Assembly (NCBI RefSeq): GCF_002095485.1
Contig: NZ_MLFS01000007.1
Coordinates: 47,359 to 111,358, forward strand
Reading direction: 5' to 3'
DNA length: 64,000 nucleotides
DNA from: Pantoea wallisii
GTDB taxonomy: Bacteria > Pseudomonadota > Gammaproteobacteria > Enterobacterales > Enterobacteriaceae
A program made the position numbers and the translations under genes. Every line of letters begins with the position of its first letter. Position 1 is the stretch's first letter. Below the pieces are notes generated by a model. The model saw nothing but the letters and a program-made list of their open reading frames with translations. It made no database searches and was not told the origin of the DNA. This document shows positions 46,664 through 56,588 of the stretch, in pieces.

Positions 46664-47773
46664 GTGTCGAACGTTTTAGCGCATTACCACTATTTGCATG
46701 AAATCCCGGAGCTGGGCTTTCAGGAGTTTAAAACCTCGGCCTATATTGCTGACCAGCTGGAGCGGGCCGGCATTCGCGTAACGCGGGGCGTGAATAATAC
46801 CACCGGTATTGTGGCGGAGATCGACAGCGGCGTGCCGGGGCCGGTACTGGCGCTGCGCGCGGACATGGATGCGCTCGGGCATGTGATTAACGGCATCGCC
46901 TGCGCGCGCCACACTTGCGGCCATGATGGTCACTCGTCGGTGGTGCTGACGGCGGCACAGGAGCTGCTGCAAGAGGGCGCCATCAAAAAAGGGCGGCTGA
47001 AGTTGCTGTTTCAACCGGCGGAAGAGCTGGGGGCCGGCGCGCTGGAGATGATTGCAGGCGGTGCCCTGGACGATGTGGAGATGATTCTCGGTTTCCACGT
47101 GCGGCCGCTGGATGAGTGCCGTGTCGGGCAGGCAACGCCTGCGGTGATTTATTCCGCCTGCAGTACGCTGGAAGCCACCATCAAAGGTGTGCCGGCGCAT
47201 GCTGCGCGGCCGCATCTGGGCGTCAATGCGCTGGATGCCGCAGTACACGCGGTGCAGGCGGTGAACAGTATCCATCTGGCGCCGGGATTGGCCTGGAGCG
47301 TAAAAGCCACACGCTTCCTGTGCGATGCGGGCGTAACCAACTCCGTGCCCGATGAGGCGCGCGTGGTATGGGATCTGCGTTCGCAGGAGAACGCGCCGAT
47401 GGAAGTACTGAAGCAAAAAGTCACGCAGGCGATCCAGCACAGCGTGGCCGCGCTGGGGGCAAGTGCGGAAGTTACCGTGCTGAAAGAGATGCCCGCCGCC
47501 GAACTGCACGATGAGGCCACGGCGCTGCTGCGTGCGGCGATCGTGGACGTGCTGGGTGAAGAGGGACTGCTGGATGCCAAAACCACGCCGGGCAGCGAAG
47601 ATTTCTTCTTCTACCCGGTGCAGCGGCCACAGGTCAAGGCGGGATTCTGGGGATTGGGGACGGATCTGGTGCCGGGCCTGCATCACCCGGAGATGCGCTT
47701 TGATCTGACTGCGCTGGAAATTGGCGTAAAGATCTTCAAAGCGGCAGTAGTGCGCGTGCTGGGCCAGGCGTAA
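46664..47773 (+). CDS. M20D-family amidohydrolase (N-acyl amino acid/hippurate hydrolase type)
   Basis: 369 residues of a zinc-dependent M20D amidohydrolase. Motifs: HEIPELGFQEFKT near residue 12, LRADMDALG, TCGHDGHSSVVL (metal cysteine and histidines), LLFQPAEELGAGA and FHVRP, then the dimerisation domain with GVPAHAARPHLGVNALDAA and the closing GSEDFFFYP. These enzymes cleave N-acyl amino acids, indole-3-acetyl amino acids or hippurate-like amides. I choose the GTG at 46664, seven bases after AGGAG; TTG 46637 is the alternative. Monocistronic. The substrate cannot be assigned. Confidence 0.85.
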   Translation: MSNVLAHYHYLHEIPELGFQEFKTSAYIADQLERAGIRVTRGVNNTTGIVAEIDSGVPGPVLALRADMDALGHVINGIACARHTCGHDGHSSVVLTAAQELLQEGAIKKGRLKLLFQPAEELGAGALEMIAGGALDDVEMILGFHVRPLDECRVGQATPAVIYSACSTLEATIKGVPAHAARPHLGVNALDAAVHAVQAVNSIHLAPGLAWSVKATRFLCDAGVTNSVPDEARVVWDLRSQENAPMEVLKQKVTQAIQHSVAALGASAEVTVLKEMPAAELHDEATALLRAAIVDVLGEEGLLDAKTTPGSEDFFFYPVQRPQVKAGFWGLGTDLVPGLHHPEMRFDLTALEIGVKIFKAAVVRVLGQA

Positions 47774-47781
47774 CGTCGCAT

Positions 47782-47809
47782 CCTTACCCATGCCCCTGCG
47801 TGGGTAAGG
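47782..47809. other. Hairpin after the M20 gene
   Basis: A 9-bp perfect inverted repeat CCTTACCCA / TGGGTAAGG with a 10-base loop, 9 bases after the stop. No T-run, so a transcript-stabilising or weak terminator hairpin. Confidence 0.5.
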
Positions 47810-48034
47810 GCATGGCCGGGCGGCATCGTACGATTTCCCCGTCTGCTGAAATATTGTATGCTATGCCGCCTCAAAGTTAACTGGATAGCGGACCGCCGCC
47901 AATGTAGATCGCACACCTTCTGCTGTGAACCGACGCCACTGCGTCGCCATTGGTTCCGTTATCCTCCGGAGACGCTCCGGCACGATTTATCCGCAGCGCG
48001 CCGCCCGTGCGTTGCCCTGAAGAAGAATTCACTC

Positions 48035-49623
48035 ATGTCTATTGCTCCCTTTTTAGAAGAAGTGGCGCGCCGCCGTACTTTTGCGATCATCTCGCACCCG
48101 GACGCCGGTAAAACCACAATCACCGAAAAAGTCCTGCTGTTCGGACAGGCGATTCAGACCGCCGGCACCGTCAAGGGGCGCGGCTCTAACCAGCATGCGA
48201 AATCTGACTGGATGGAGATGGAGAAGCAGCGCGGCATCTCAATCACCACGTCGGTCATGCAGTTCCCGTATCGTGAAAGCCTGGTCAACCTGCTGGATAC
48301 CCCGGGGCACGAAGACTTCTCGGAAGATACCTACCGCACGCTGACGGCGGTGGACTGCTGCCTGATGGTCATCGACGCCGCCAAAGGCGTTGAGGATCGT
48401 ACCCGCAAGCTGATGGAAGTAACCCGCCTGCGTGATACGCCCATCATCACCTTCATGAACAAACTTGACCGTGACATCCGCGATCCGATGGAGCTGCTGG
48501 ATGAAGTGGAGAGCGAGCTGAAAATTGCCTGCGCGCCCATCACCTGGCCGATTGGCTGCGGCAAACTGTTTAAGGGCGTCTATCACCTCTATAACAACGA
48601 AACTTACCTGTATCAGAGCGGCAAAGGCCACACGATTCAGGAGGTGCGCGTTGTTAAAGGTCTGGATAATCCGGAGCTGGATGCGGCCATCGGTGAAGAG
48701 CTGGCGCAGCAGCTGCGTGATGAGCTGGAGCTGGTGCAGGGCGCCTCGCACGAGTTCGATAAAGAGCTGTTCCTGAGCGGCGAGATCACGCCGGTATTCT
48801 TCGGTACCGCGCTGGCAACTTTGGTGTGGATCATATGCTGGATGGCCTGGTCTCCTGGGCGCCGGCGCCAATGCCGCGTCAGTCTGATACCCGTACCGTC
48901 GAAGCCAGCGAAGAGAAGTTCAGCGGCTTCGTGTTTAAGATTCAGGCCAACATGGACCCGAAACACCGCGACCGCGTCGCCTTTATGCGCGTGGTGTCCG
49001 GTAAATATGAGAAAGGCATGAAGCTGCGCCAGGTGCGCACCGGCAAAGATGTGGTGATCTCCGATGCGCTGACCTTTATGGCGGGCGACCGTTCGCACGT
49101 GGAAGAGGCGTATCCGGGCGATATCATTGGCCTGCATAACCACGGCACCATTCAGATTGGCGATACCTTCACCCAGGGTGAAACCATGAAGTTCACCGGT
49201 ATTCCGAACTTCGCGCCAGAGCTGTTCCGCCGTATTCGCCTGCGCGATCCGCTGAAGCAGAAGCAGCTGTTGAAAGGGCTGGTACAGCTCTCGGAGGAGG
49301 GCGCGGTTCAGGTCTTCCGTCCGGTGCACAACAACGATCTGATCGTGGGCGCGGTGGGTGTGCTGCAGTTTGACGTGGTGGTTGCGCGCCTCAAGAGCGA
49401 GTACAACGTTGAAGCGATCTATGAAGCGATCAACGTCTCCACGGCGCGCTGGGTTGAGTGCAGCGACGCGAAGAAGTTTGATGACTTCCAGCGTAAGAAT
49501 GAGGTCAACCTGGCACTCGATGGCGGTGACAACCTCACCTACATTGCCCCGACCATGGTTAACCTGAATATCACGCAGGAGCGCTATCCTGACGTGACCT
49601 TCCGTAAAACGCGCGAGCACTGA
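48035..49623 (+). pseudogene. prfC: Peptide chain release factor 3, frameshifted
   Basis: Rejoined length 529 residues, identical to E. coli PrfC (RF3), the translational GTPase that recycles RF1 and RF2. GTPase motifs: G1 [10 protein letters not shown]2 RGISITTS, G3 DTPGH and G4 NKLD. The frame breaks after [10 protein letters not shown]; restoring one G near 48820 (CTGGCAAC to CTGGGCAAC) gives [21 protein letters not shown] and an intact remainder to TFRKTREH. Everything else is conserved, so a sequencing deletion in a GGG run is the best explanation. ATG at 48035. osmY follows as in E. coli. Confidence 0.93.
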
Positions 49624-49638
49624 TTTCGCCGCGTCAGT

Positions 49639-49673
49639 AGGGTCAGCGCTTTTCACTGGCCCTGTTTTCTTTG
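49639..49673 (+). terminator. Intrinsic terminator of prfC
   Basis: An 8-bp stem AGGGTCAG / CTGGCCCT (one G-T pair) is followed by GTTTTCTTTG, 16 bases after the stop. Confidence 0.75.
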
Positions 49674-49881
49674 TTACAGACTCCTCCTAATTGCGCTACG
49701 TTTTTCTCTTTTTGGCGATATATCAACCACAAGAGCCAGCAAAACCGCCAAACCCTACTATGATTATCCTGTCGGACGAAGAAACAGCTTAGGGCTGATT
49801 ACGTCCATCAATGCAGCAACGCGGTTCGTTGCTGGCGCATCTGCGTTTGCGGATGAGTTAACTGATAGAAGGATGATATCG

Positions 49882-50469
49882 ATGAATAAGACTAAGATTG
49901 CTAAAACCCTGATTGCTGCCCTGGCCGGTACGGCGTTGCTGAGCGGCGCGGCGTTTGCGGCAGACACCAGCAGCACGGGTTCCAAAATCGATAGTTCTAT
50001 GCAAAAAGTCGATGGTTTTATGGATGACAGCGGCATCACTGCCAAAGCCAAAGCGGCGCTGGTGGATGATGAAGCCATTAAAAGCACGGATATCTCCGTC
50101 AAAACGCAGCAGGGTGTGGTGACGCTGAGCGGTTTTGTCACTTCACAGGATCAGGCTGAAAAGGCTGTTGCTCTGGTGCAGAAAGTTGAAGGGGTTAAAT
50201 CCGTCAGTGACAAACTACACGTTCGTGACAGCAAACAGGGTTCATTGAAGGGGTATGCGGGTGATACTGCAACCACCAGTGAAATCAAAGCTAAACTTTT
50301 AGCGGATGACATTGTGCCATCGCGCAACGTTAAGGTTGAGACCACCGACGGCGTCGTGCAGTTGTCAGGAGAAGTGGCGAACCAGGCGCAGTCCGATCGT
50401 GCCGAAAAGATCGCCAAAGCCATTGAAGGCGTGAAAAGCGTGAAGAATGACCTCAAGGTAAAATCTTAA
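49882..50469 (+). CDS. osmY: OsmY, periplasmic BON-domain stress chaperone
   Basis: 195 residues: a signal peptide ([22 protein letters not shown]) and two BON domains with the repeated GVVTLSG/GVVQLSG and [26 protein letters not shown] patterns. It matches E. coli OsmY, a hyperosmotic and stationary-phase periplasmic protein reported to act as a chaperone. The block [20 protein letters not shown] is the same as in E. coli. I choose ATG 49882 (AAGGA eight bases upstream) over ATG 49873. Probably RpoS-dependent by analogy. A hairpin (GCCCTG/CAGGGC, 50478-50504) separates it from ytjA. Confidence 0.94.
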   Translation: MNKTKIAKTLIAALAGTALLSGAAFAADTSSTGSKIDSSMQKVDGFMDDSGITAKAKAALVDDEAIKSTDISVKTQQGVVTLSGFVTSQDQAEKAVALVQKVEGVKSVSDKLHVRDSKQGSLKGYAGDTATTSEIKAKLLADDIVPSRNVKVETTDGVVQLSGEVANQAQSDRAEKIAKAIEGVKSVKNDLKVKS

Positions 50470-50565
50470 CGCGTCCGCCCTGACATCTTTCCGATGCAGG
50501 GCGTATTAAAACAGTGATGTGAAGAAATAAGCAGTTCGATTTTCACTATGGTAAAGGAGAGGCTT

Positions 50566-50727
50566 ATGTTTCGTTGGGGTATTATCTTTCTGGTCATCGC
50601 TCTGATTGCTGCGGCATTAGGATTTGGCGGTCTGGCGGGTACGGCAGCATGGGCAGCTAAAATTGTCTTTATTGTCGGTATTATTCTGTTCCTCGTAAGC
50701 CTGTTCACCGGGCGTAAACGACCCTGA
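50566..50727 (+). CDS. ytjA: YtjA, small DUF1328 membrane protein
   Basis: 53 residues, [20 protein letters not shown] then [20 protein letters not shown] and a short basic tail ending GRKRP. Two membrane segments; this is the DUF1328 family, as E. coli YtjA, whose function is unknown. AAAGGAGAGG precedes the ATG. The order osmY-ytjA-yjjU is conserved with E. coli. Confidence 0.92.
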   Translation: MFRWGIIFLVIALIAAALGFGGLAGTAAWAAKIVFIVGIILFLVSLFTGRKRP

Positions 50728-50910
50728 CCCACTGCGTTAACATGGTTAACCCGCGAGTTACGTAAAGCGGAGGCCAGTCATTTGCGGCATAATGGTACGC
50801 CGCGTGACGATGTTTCACTGTCGTCGGTCAGGGAGTGACAATGACTGGTTCTCCGGGATGCTTTTATGGCGGGCTCCCTCAGAGCAATAATACTTACTGA
50901 GGGACATCCA

Positions 50911-51963
50911 TTGGGCATACGCATCCCGGTGTCGCTGGACACCTTTGAGCCACTGGCGCTCACCCCCTTTAAATCCAAAAAAATAGCGTTAGTCTGCGAA
51001 GGCGGCGGCCAGCGCGGTATCTTTACCGCAGGCGTGCTCGACGAATTTCAGCGCGCAGGTTTCAATCCCTTTCAGCTGATGCTTGGCACTTCCGCCGGTG
51101 CACAAAATCTCTCTGCCTTTGTCTGCGCGCAGCCCGGTTATGCGCGTCGCGTTATTACGCGCTACACCACCAGCAAACTCTTTTTTGATCCCCTGCGCTT
51201 TGTGCGCGGCGGGCACCTGATCGATCTTGACTGGCTGGTGGATATCACCCGCCAGGAGTTTCCACTGGCGCTGAGCAGCGCGCAAAAGCTGTTTGCGAAC
51301 GGCAGCGAATTCTACATGTGCGCCTGCCGCAGCGATGATTTCAGTGCGCAGTACTTCAATCCGACCGATCTCACCTGGCATGACATCATTAAAGCCTCCA
51401 GCGCGATTCCGGGCTTTTACCGCAGCGGCGTGCTGATGGATGGCGTCAGTTACCTTGATGGCGGGATCAGCGATGCGATTCCGGTGCGCGAAGCGGCGCG
51501 CCGTGGGGCGGATACCATCGTGGTGATTCGCACCGTGCCGTCGCAGATGTCCTACACGCCAAAGTGGTTTAAACGCATGGAGCGCTGGCTGGGTGACAGC
51601 GCGCTGCAGCCGATGATCAACGTTCTGCATCACCATGAAGAGAGCTACCGCGAGATTCAGCAGTTTATCGATCAGCCGCCGGACGATCTGCGCATCATTG
51701 AGATCTATCCGCCGAAGCCGCTGGCAAGTATGGCGCTGGGCAGCCGTCTGGCGTCGCTGAATCAGGATTACCATCTGGGACGGCGCAGCGGGCGTTACTT
51801 CCTCGCCACGCTGGGGCAGTGGCTGAGCGATGCGGAACCGCTGATGCGTCCGGTGCGGGTGACGCCGCCGGCGGCAGTGGCTAACGAACCGGACATTCGC
51901 CCCGTCAACACGCCGCCGCTGGCGGATAATGACGCCGATCTGGATGCGGGGTCGCTGGCATGA
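50911..51963 (+). CDS. yjjU: YjjU, patatin-like phospholipase family protein
   Basis: 350 residues. The patatin signature is complete: oxyanion loop CEGGGQRGIFTAG, nucleophile S61 in GTSAG, and catalytic Asp in YLDGGISDAIPV. It is predicted to be a serine acyl hydrolase acting on lipids; the E. coli YjjU substrate is not established. The TTG at 50911 (GIRIPVSL) follows GAGGG at seven bases and matches the E. coli N-terminus, so the longer frame from 50866 is not used. The last codons overlap the yjjV start as ATGA, indicating translational coupling. Confidence 0.9.
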   Translation: MGIRIPVSLDTFEPLALTPFKSKKIALVCEGGGQRGIFTAGVLDEFQRAGFNPFQLMLGTSAGAQNLSAFVCAQPGYARRVITRYTTSKLFFDPLRFVRGGHLIDLDWLVDITRQEFPLALSSAQKLFANGSEFYMCACRSDDFSAQYFNPTDLTWHDIIKASSAIPGFYRSGVLMDGVSYLDGGISDAIPVREAARRGADTIVVIRTVPSQMSYTPKWFKRMERWLGDSALQPMINVLHHHEESYREIQQFIDQPPDDLRIIEIYPPKPLASMALGSRLASLNQDYHLGRRSGRYFLATLGQWLSDAEPLMRPVRVTPPAAVANEPDIRPVNTPPLADNDADLDAGSLA

Positions 51964-52736
51964 AGTTTATCGATACCCACTGCCACTTCGATTTCCCGCC
52001 GTTCGTGGATGACGCGGAGAACAGCATTGCGCGCGCCGCTCAGGCCGGTGTGGAACACATCATTGTGCCGTGCGTTGATGCCAGCCGTTTTGCGCTCGTC
52101 AGCCAGCTGGCACAGCAGCATGCGGCCCTCTATGCTGCGCTCGGCCTGCACCCGATCAACATCGCGCAGCATCAGGAGGATCACCTCGATCGGCTGGAGC
52201 AGCATCTGCAAACCGCCGATGCGAAACGCGTGGCGATCGGCGAGATCGGCCTCGATCTCTACATGAACGATCCGGACTTTGACAAACAGACGCGGCTGCT
52301 GGATGCGCAGCTTAAACTGGCGAAACGCTACGATCTGCCGGTGATCCTGCATTCGCGCCGTACGCACGACCAGCTGGCGATGCATCTGCGCCGTCACGAT
52401 GTGCCGCGGCGTGGCGTGGTGCACGGCTTCGCCGGCAGCCAGCAGCAGGCGGAGCGGTTTATCCAGCTTGGCTATGCAATTGGCGTCGGTGGCACCATCA
52501 CCTATGAACGCGCCAGTAAAACGCGCAACACCATCGCCAGCCTGCCGCTGGATGCGCTGCTGCTGGAGACCGATGCGCCGGACATGCCGCTGCACGGCTT
52601 TCAGGGCCAGCCCAACCGCCCGGAGCGCGCGCGTAACGTGTTTGAGGTGCTGTGCCAGCTACGCAGCGAACCCCCGGCAGAGATTGCCGATGCGCTGTGG
52701 CACAACAGCCTGCGCCTGTTCGCGCTCCCCGCCTGA
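51960..52736 (+). CDS. yjjV: YjjV, TatD-family metal-dependent deoxyribonuclease
   Basis: 258 residues of the TatD family (TIM-barrel metal hydrolases). Metal ligands are visible in DTHCHFDFPPF, IGEIGLDLY, LPVILHSRR, VVHGFAGS and LLETDAPDMPL. E. coli YjjV is a TatD paralogue thought to process DNA or 3' ends in repair. The start overlaps yjjU by four bases. In E. coli yjjW and yjjI (a glycyl-radical pair) follow; here they are missing and deoC comes next. Confidence 0.92.
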   Translation: MKFIDTHCHFDFPPFVDDAENSIARAAQAGVEHIIVPCVDASRFALVSQLAQQHAALYAALGLHPINIAQHQEDHLDRLEQHLQTADAKRVAIGEIGLDLYMNDPDFDKQTRLLDAQLKLAKRYDLPVILHSRRTHDQLAMHLRRHDVPRRGVVHGFAGSQQQAERFIQLGYAIGVGGTITYERASKTRNTIASLPLDALLLETDAPDMPLHGFQGQPNRPERARNVFEVLCQLRSEPPAEIADALWHNSLRLFALPA

Positions 52737-52812
52737 CTCTCCTTCCGGACGCCATATCGTCACGTATTCACTACGCTTAATGCAGTAAGCGATACACATT
52801 TACGCTGCTATT

Positions 52813-52828
52813 TGTGATAATAATCACA
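52813..52828. promoter_or_regulatory. CRP/CytR-type site upstream of deoC
   Basis: TGTGATAATAATCACA is a perfect TGTGA-N6-TCACA palindrome about 185 bases before deoC. A weaker half site (TGTGA at 52869-52873) lies 56 bases downstream. In E. coli deoP2 is likewise controlled by two CRP sites with CytR between them. Confidence 0.8.
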
Positions 52829-52955
52829 ACGCCTTTTTCCGTCCTGATGCGGTCTTGCCGGCGTTATTTGTGATTTTTGTCGCTATTTAATGGTATGTAA
52901 GCAGCAAATTTTCTTTTTCAGTGTGACAGAAGCCGCAATTTGCTCAGGCAGGAAT

Positions 52956-52971
52956 TGTTAGAATTGTCACA
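52956..52971. promoter_or_regulatory. DeoR-like operator upstream of deoC
   Basis: TGTTAGAATTGTCACA matches 14 of 16 positions of the E. coli DeoR operator TGTTAGAATTCTAACA. It lies about 42 bases before the deoC start, where DeoR represses deoP2-type promoters. Confidence 0.7.
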
Positions 52972-53013
52972 TTTCCGGGCAGTCCGCTGCCGGTTCGACT
53001 TTTGGAGAGTACC

Positions 53014-53793
53014 ATGACCGATCTCAACGCTGCCGCGCAGCGCGCACTGCAACTGATGGACCTGACCACCCTGAATGACGATGACACCGATGAGAAGGTG
53101 ATTGCCCTGTGTCATCAGGCCAAATCGCCGGCCGGCAATACCGCAGCCATCTGCATCTATCCACGCTTTATTCCGATCGCGCGTAAAACGCTGCGCGAGC
53201 AGGGCACGCCGGAGATCCGTATTGCTACGGTAACCAACTTCCCGCACGGCAATGACGACATTGATATCGCGCTGGCAGAGACCCGCGCGGCTATCGCCTA
53301 TGGCGCCGATGAAGTGGACGTGGTGTTCCCGTATCGCGCACTGATCGCCGGCGACCGCGACACAGGTTTTGCGCTGGTCAAAGCCTGTAAAGAGGCCTGC
53401 GCGGCGGCTAACGTGCTGCTGAAGGTGATCATCGAAACCGGCGAGCTGAAAGAGGAGGCGCTGATTCGTGCGGCTTCCGAGATTGCGATTGATGCCGGTG
53501 CCGATTTCATTAAAACCTCCACCGGTAAAGTGCCGGTCAACGCTACGCCGGAAGTGGCGGCGATCATGATGCAGGTGATCCGCGACAAAGGCGTGCAGCA
53601 GCAGGTTGGTTTCAAACCGGCGGGCGGCGTACGTACCGCGGAAGATGCGGCGCACTATCTGCAGCTGGCTGACGATATTCTTGGTGCCGGCTGGGCCGAT
53701 GCGCGCCATTTCCGCTTTGGCGCGTCCAGCCTGCTGGCCAGCCTGCTCAATACGCTGGGCCATGCCACAGCGACCAGTAAAGCGGGTTATTGA
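53014..53793 (+). CDS. deoC: Deoxyribose-phosphate aldolase
   Basis: 259 residues, the same length as E. coli DeoC. It is a class I aldolase splitting 2-deoxyribose 5-phosphate into acetaldehyde and glyceraldehyde 3-phosphate. The Schiff-base lysine is in [10 protein letters not shown], with a supporting lysine in [15 protein letters not shown] 53014 follows TTTGGAG. First gene of the deo operon for nucleoside catabolism. REP-like palindromes separate it from deoA. Confidence 0.96.
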   Translation: MTDLNAAAQRALQLMDLTTLNDDDTDEKVIALCHQAKSPAGNTAAICIYPRFIPIARKTLREQGTPEIRIATVTNFPHGNDDIDIALAETRAAIAYGADEVDVVFPYRALIAGDRDTGFALVKACKEACAAANVLLKVIIETGELKEEALIRAASEIAIDAGADFIKTSTGKVPVNATPEVAAIMMQVIRDKGVQQQVGFKPAGGVRTAEDAAHYLQLADDILGAGWADARHFRFGASSLLASLLNTLGHATATSKAGY

Positions 53794-53802
53794 TTTGCTG
53801 GC

Positions 53803-53867
53803 GGTCGCCATTAATGGCGACCCTACGAGATCCCTATCCTGTTGTAGGGTGCGCATTCATGCGCACC
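53803..53867. repeat. Pair of REP-like palindromes inside the deo operon
   Basis: 53803-53822 is GGTCGCCATTAATGGCGACC followed by CTAC (GTAG on the minus strand). 53848-53867 is GGTGCGCATTCATGCGCACC preceded by GTAG. The two stem types face away from each other, in the 120-base deoC-deoA gap, where they could trim or stabilise the mRNA. Confidence 0.85.
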
Positions 53868-53913
53868 TGGCCAATGTCATTTGATAACTTATTGCTCTTC
53901 CGGGGAGACAACC

Positions 53914-55236
53914 GTGTTTCTGCCACAAGAAATTATTCGCAAAAAACGCGACGGCAAGCCGCTGAGCGATGCGGAAATCCGCTTCTTCATCAACGGCGTG
54001 CGCGATAACAGCGTCTCTGAAGGGCAGATCGCCGCGCTGGCGATGACCATCTATTTCCACGACATGAACCTGCAGGAGCGCGTGTCGCTGACCATGGCGA
54101 TGCGTGACTCCGGCACGGTGCTCAACTGGCAGTCGCTCAACCTCAACGGCCCGATTGTGGATAAACACTCCACCGGCGGCGTGGGCGATGTCACGTCGCT
54201 GATGCTCGGCCCGATGGTGGCGGCCTGCGGTGGCTATGTTCCTATGATCTCGGGGCGTGGGCTCGGCCACACGGGCGGCACGCTGGATAAGCTGGAGGCG
54301 ATTCCCGGCTTCGATATCTTCCCGAGTGACGATCGCTTCCGCCAGATCATCAAAGAGGTCGGCGTGGCGATTATCGGCCAGACCAACTCACTGGCACCGG
54401 CGGACAAGCGGTTTTACGCTACGCGCGATATCACCGCGACCGTCGACTCCATTCCGCTGATCACCGCGTCGATTCTGGCGAAAAAGCTGGCGGAGGGGCT
54501 GGATGCGCTGGTGATGGACGTGAAAGTGGGATCCGGCGCCTTTATGCCAACCTTTGAGGCCTCCGAACAGCTGGCGCAGGCGATCGTTGGCGTGGCGAAC
54601 GGTGCAGGTTGCAAAACCACCGCGCTGCTCACCGACATGAATCAGGTGCTGGCCTCTGCCGCCGGTAACGCGCTGGAAGTGCGTGAAGCGGTACAGTTCC
54701 TGACCGGCGAGGTGCGTAATCCGCGCCTGCTGGAGGTGACGATGGCGCTGTGCGCTGAGATGCTGATCTCCGGCAAACTGGCGGCGAACGATAGCGAAGC
54801 GCGGCAAAAACTGCAGCAGGTGCTGGATAACGGCAAAGCGGCAGAGGTGTTTGCCCGCATGGTGGCTGCACAAAGCGGCCCGACCGATTTTATCGAGCGT
54901 ATGGACAGCTATCTGCCTGCGCCGACGCTGAGCAAAGCGGTGTATGCCGATGCGCCTGGCGTGGTCAGCGCCATAGATACGCGTGCGCTGGGTATGGCGG
55001 TTGTGGCGCTGGGCGGCGGCCGTCAGCGCGCCAGCGACAGCATCGACTACAGCGTTGGTTTAAGCGATATGATTACGCTGGGCGAACAGGTGGATACGCA
55101 GCGCCCGCTGGCGATAGTACACGCGTCATCGGAAGCGCAGTGGCAGCAGGCTGCTGCTGCGGTAAAAGCCGCCATTACGTTAAGCGATCGTGCACCGCAG
55201 GCCACGCCGGTGGTGTATCGCCGCATCAGCGAATAG
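53914..55236 (+). CDS. deoA: Thymidine phosphorylase
   Basis: 440 residues, as in E. coli. It converts thymidine and phosphate to thymine and deoxyribose 1-phosphate. Signatures: [11 protein letters not shown] phosphate loop, [17 protein letters not shown] (family signature), VGSGAFMP. The GTG at 53914 ([13 protein letters not shown]) matches the E. coli N-terminus and lies eight bases after GGGGAG. deoB follows after 94 bases. Confidence 0.96.
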   Translation: MFLPQEIIRKKRDGKPLSDAEIRFFINGVRDNSVSEGQIAALAMTIYFHDMNLQERVSLTMAMRDSGTVLNWQSLNLNGPIVDKHSTGGVGDVTSLMLGPMVAACGGYVPMISGRGLGHTGGTLDKLEAIPGFDIFPSDDRFRQIIKEVGVAIIGQTNSLAPADKRFYATRDITATVDSIPLITASILAKKLAEGLDALVMDVKVGSGAFMPTFEASEQLAQAIVGVANGAGCKTTALLTDMNQVLASAAGNALEVREAVQFLTGEVRNPRLLEVTMALCAEMLISGKLAANDSEARQKLQQVLDNGKAAEVFARMVAAQSGPTDFIERMDSYLPAPTLSKAVYADAPGVVSAIDTRALGMAVVALGGGRQRASDSIDYSVGLSDMITLGEQVDTQRPLAIVHASSEAQWQQAAAAVKAAITLSDRAPQATPVVYRRISE

Positions 55237-55330
55237 TGGCGTAACTGCGTGCCAGGCAGCGGCCGTTCGGGTATACTGATCTGATCGCTTTTTTTTGACT
55301 TGTCATCGCGCTGAAGCGCAGGAGACTTGC

Positions 55331-56554
55331 ATGAAACGTGCTTTTATTATGGTTCTCGACTCCTTCGGGATCGGCTCCAGCAAAGACGCCGATAAATTCG
55401 GTGATGAAGGATCGGATACGCTTGGTCATATCGCCGAAGCGTGCTTCGAAGGCCGTGCCAACGAAGGGCGCGAAGGGCCGCTGCATCTGCCGAATATGAC
55501 CGCGCTGGGCCTTGGCAAAGCGGCGGAACTCTCCACTGGCCGCTTCCCGCCGGGGCTTGATCCGGATGCGGAGATCATTGGCGCTTACGCTTATGCCAGC
55601 GAGCTCTCCTCCGGGAAAGATACGCCATCCGGCCACTGGGAGATCGCCGGCGTGCCGGTGCTGTTCGACTGGGGCTACTTCAGCGATAAAGAGAGCAGCT
55701 TCCCGCAGGAGCTGCTCGATACGCTGGTAGAACGCGCTAATCTGCCGGGCTACCTCGGTAACTGCCACTCCTCCGGGACGGTTATTCTCGACCAGCTCGG
55801 TGAAGAGCACATGAAAACCGGCAAGCCGATCTTCTACACCTCGGCGGATTCGGTGTTCCAGATTGCCTGCCATGAAGAGACCTTCGGCCTTGATCGCCTG
55901 TATGAACTGTGCGAAATCGCCCGTGAAGAGCTGACCAACGGCGGCTACAACATCGGTCGTGTTATTGCGCGTCCGTTCGTGGGTGACAAAGCGGGTCACT
56001 TCCAGCGTACCGGTAACCGTCACGATCTGGCGGTTGAGCCACCTTCGGCCACCATGCTGAAAAAGCTGGTGGACGAGAAGGGCGGCGAAGTGATCTCGGT
56101 GGGCAAGATTGCCGATATCTACGCGGAGCAGGGAATTACGCAGAAGGTGAAAGCTACCGGTCTGGATGCGCTGTTTGATGCCACCATTGAGCAGATGAAA
56201 AAAGCGCCCGACACCTCGATTGTGTTCACTAACTTCGTTGATTTTGACTCAACCTGGGGCCATCGTCGCGATATCGCCGGTTATGCCGGTGGGCTGGAGC
56301 TGTTTGACCGCCGTCTGCCGGAGCTGATGGAACTGGTGAAAGAGGGCGATATTCTGATCCTCACCGCGGACCACGGCTGTGACCCAAGCTGGCGCGGCAC
56401 CGAACACACGCGTGAGCACATTCCGATTCTGATCTACGGCCCGAATATCAAGCCAGGTTCGCTGGGTTATCGCGATACCTTTGCCGATATCGGCCAGACC
56501 ATCGCCAAATATTTTGGCCTGTCCAGCATGGACTACGGCAAAAGCTTGCTGTAA
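55331..56554 (+). CDS. deoB: Phosphopentomutase
   Basis: 407 residues, as in E. coli. It is a manganese enzyme of the alkaline-phosphatase superfamily that interconverts (deoxy)ribose 1- and 5-phosphates. Metal and nucleophile regions: [25 protein letters not shown] (nucleophile threonine), [35 protein letters not shown]. The ATG at 55331 follows GCAGGAGAC. Between thymidine phosphorylase and purine phosphorylase as in the standard deoCABD order. Confidence 0.96.
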   Translation: MKRAFIMVLDSFGIGSSKDADKFGDEGSDTLGHIAEACFEGRANEGREGPLHLPNMTALGLGKAAELSTGRFPPGLDPDAEIIGAYAYASELSSGKDTPSGHWEIAGVPVLFDWGYFSDKESSFPQELLDTLVERANLPGYLGNCHSSGTVILDQLGEEHMKTGKPIFYTSADSVFQIACHEETFGLDRLYELCEIAREELTNGGYNIGRVIARPFVGDKAGHFQRTGNRHDLAVEPPSATMLKKLVDEKGGEVISVGKIADIYAEQGITQKVKATGLDALFDATIEQMKKAPDTSIVFTNFVDFDSTWGHRRDIAGYAGGLELFDRRLPELMELVKEGDILILTADHGCDPSWRGTEHTREHIPILIYGPNIKPGSLGYRDTFADIGQTIAKYFGLSSMDYGKSLL

Positions 56555-56588
56555 AACAGCGACCAATTTTTCATAAGGAATAACAACA

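Noticed and set aside
46676..47791. 371-codon minus-strand frame opposite the M20 amidohydrolase
   Set aside because: It mirrors a conserved enzyme gene and shows the R/H/Q bias of antisense frames.
48810..48835. Programmed ribosomal frameshift in prfC
   Set aside because: Programmed shifting is known for prfB, not prfC; there is no slippery heptamer or UGA-type context, and the same lesion type recurs in six unrelated genes.
50476..50504. Intrinsic terminator between osmY and ytjA
   Set aside because: The GCCCTG/CAGGGC hairpin is real but is followed by GTATTAAAAC rather than a T-run on either strand, so a terminator call is not supported.
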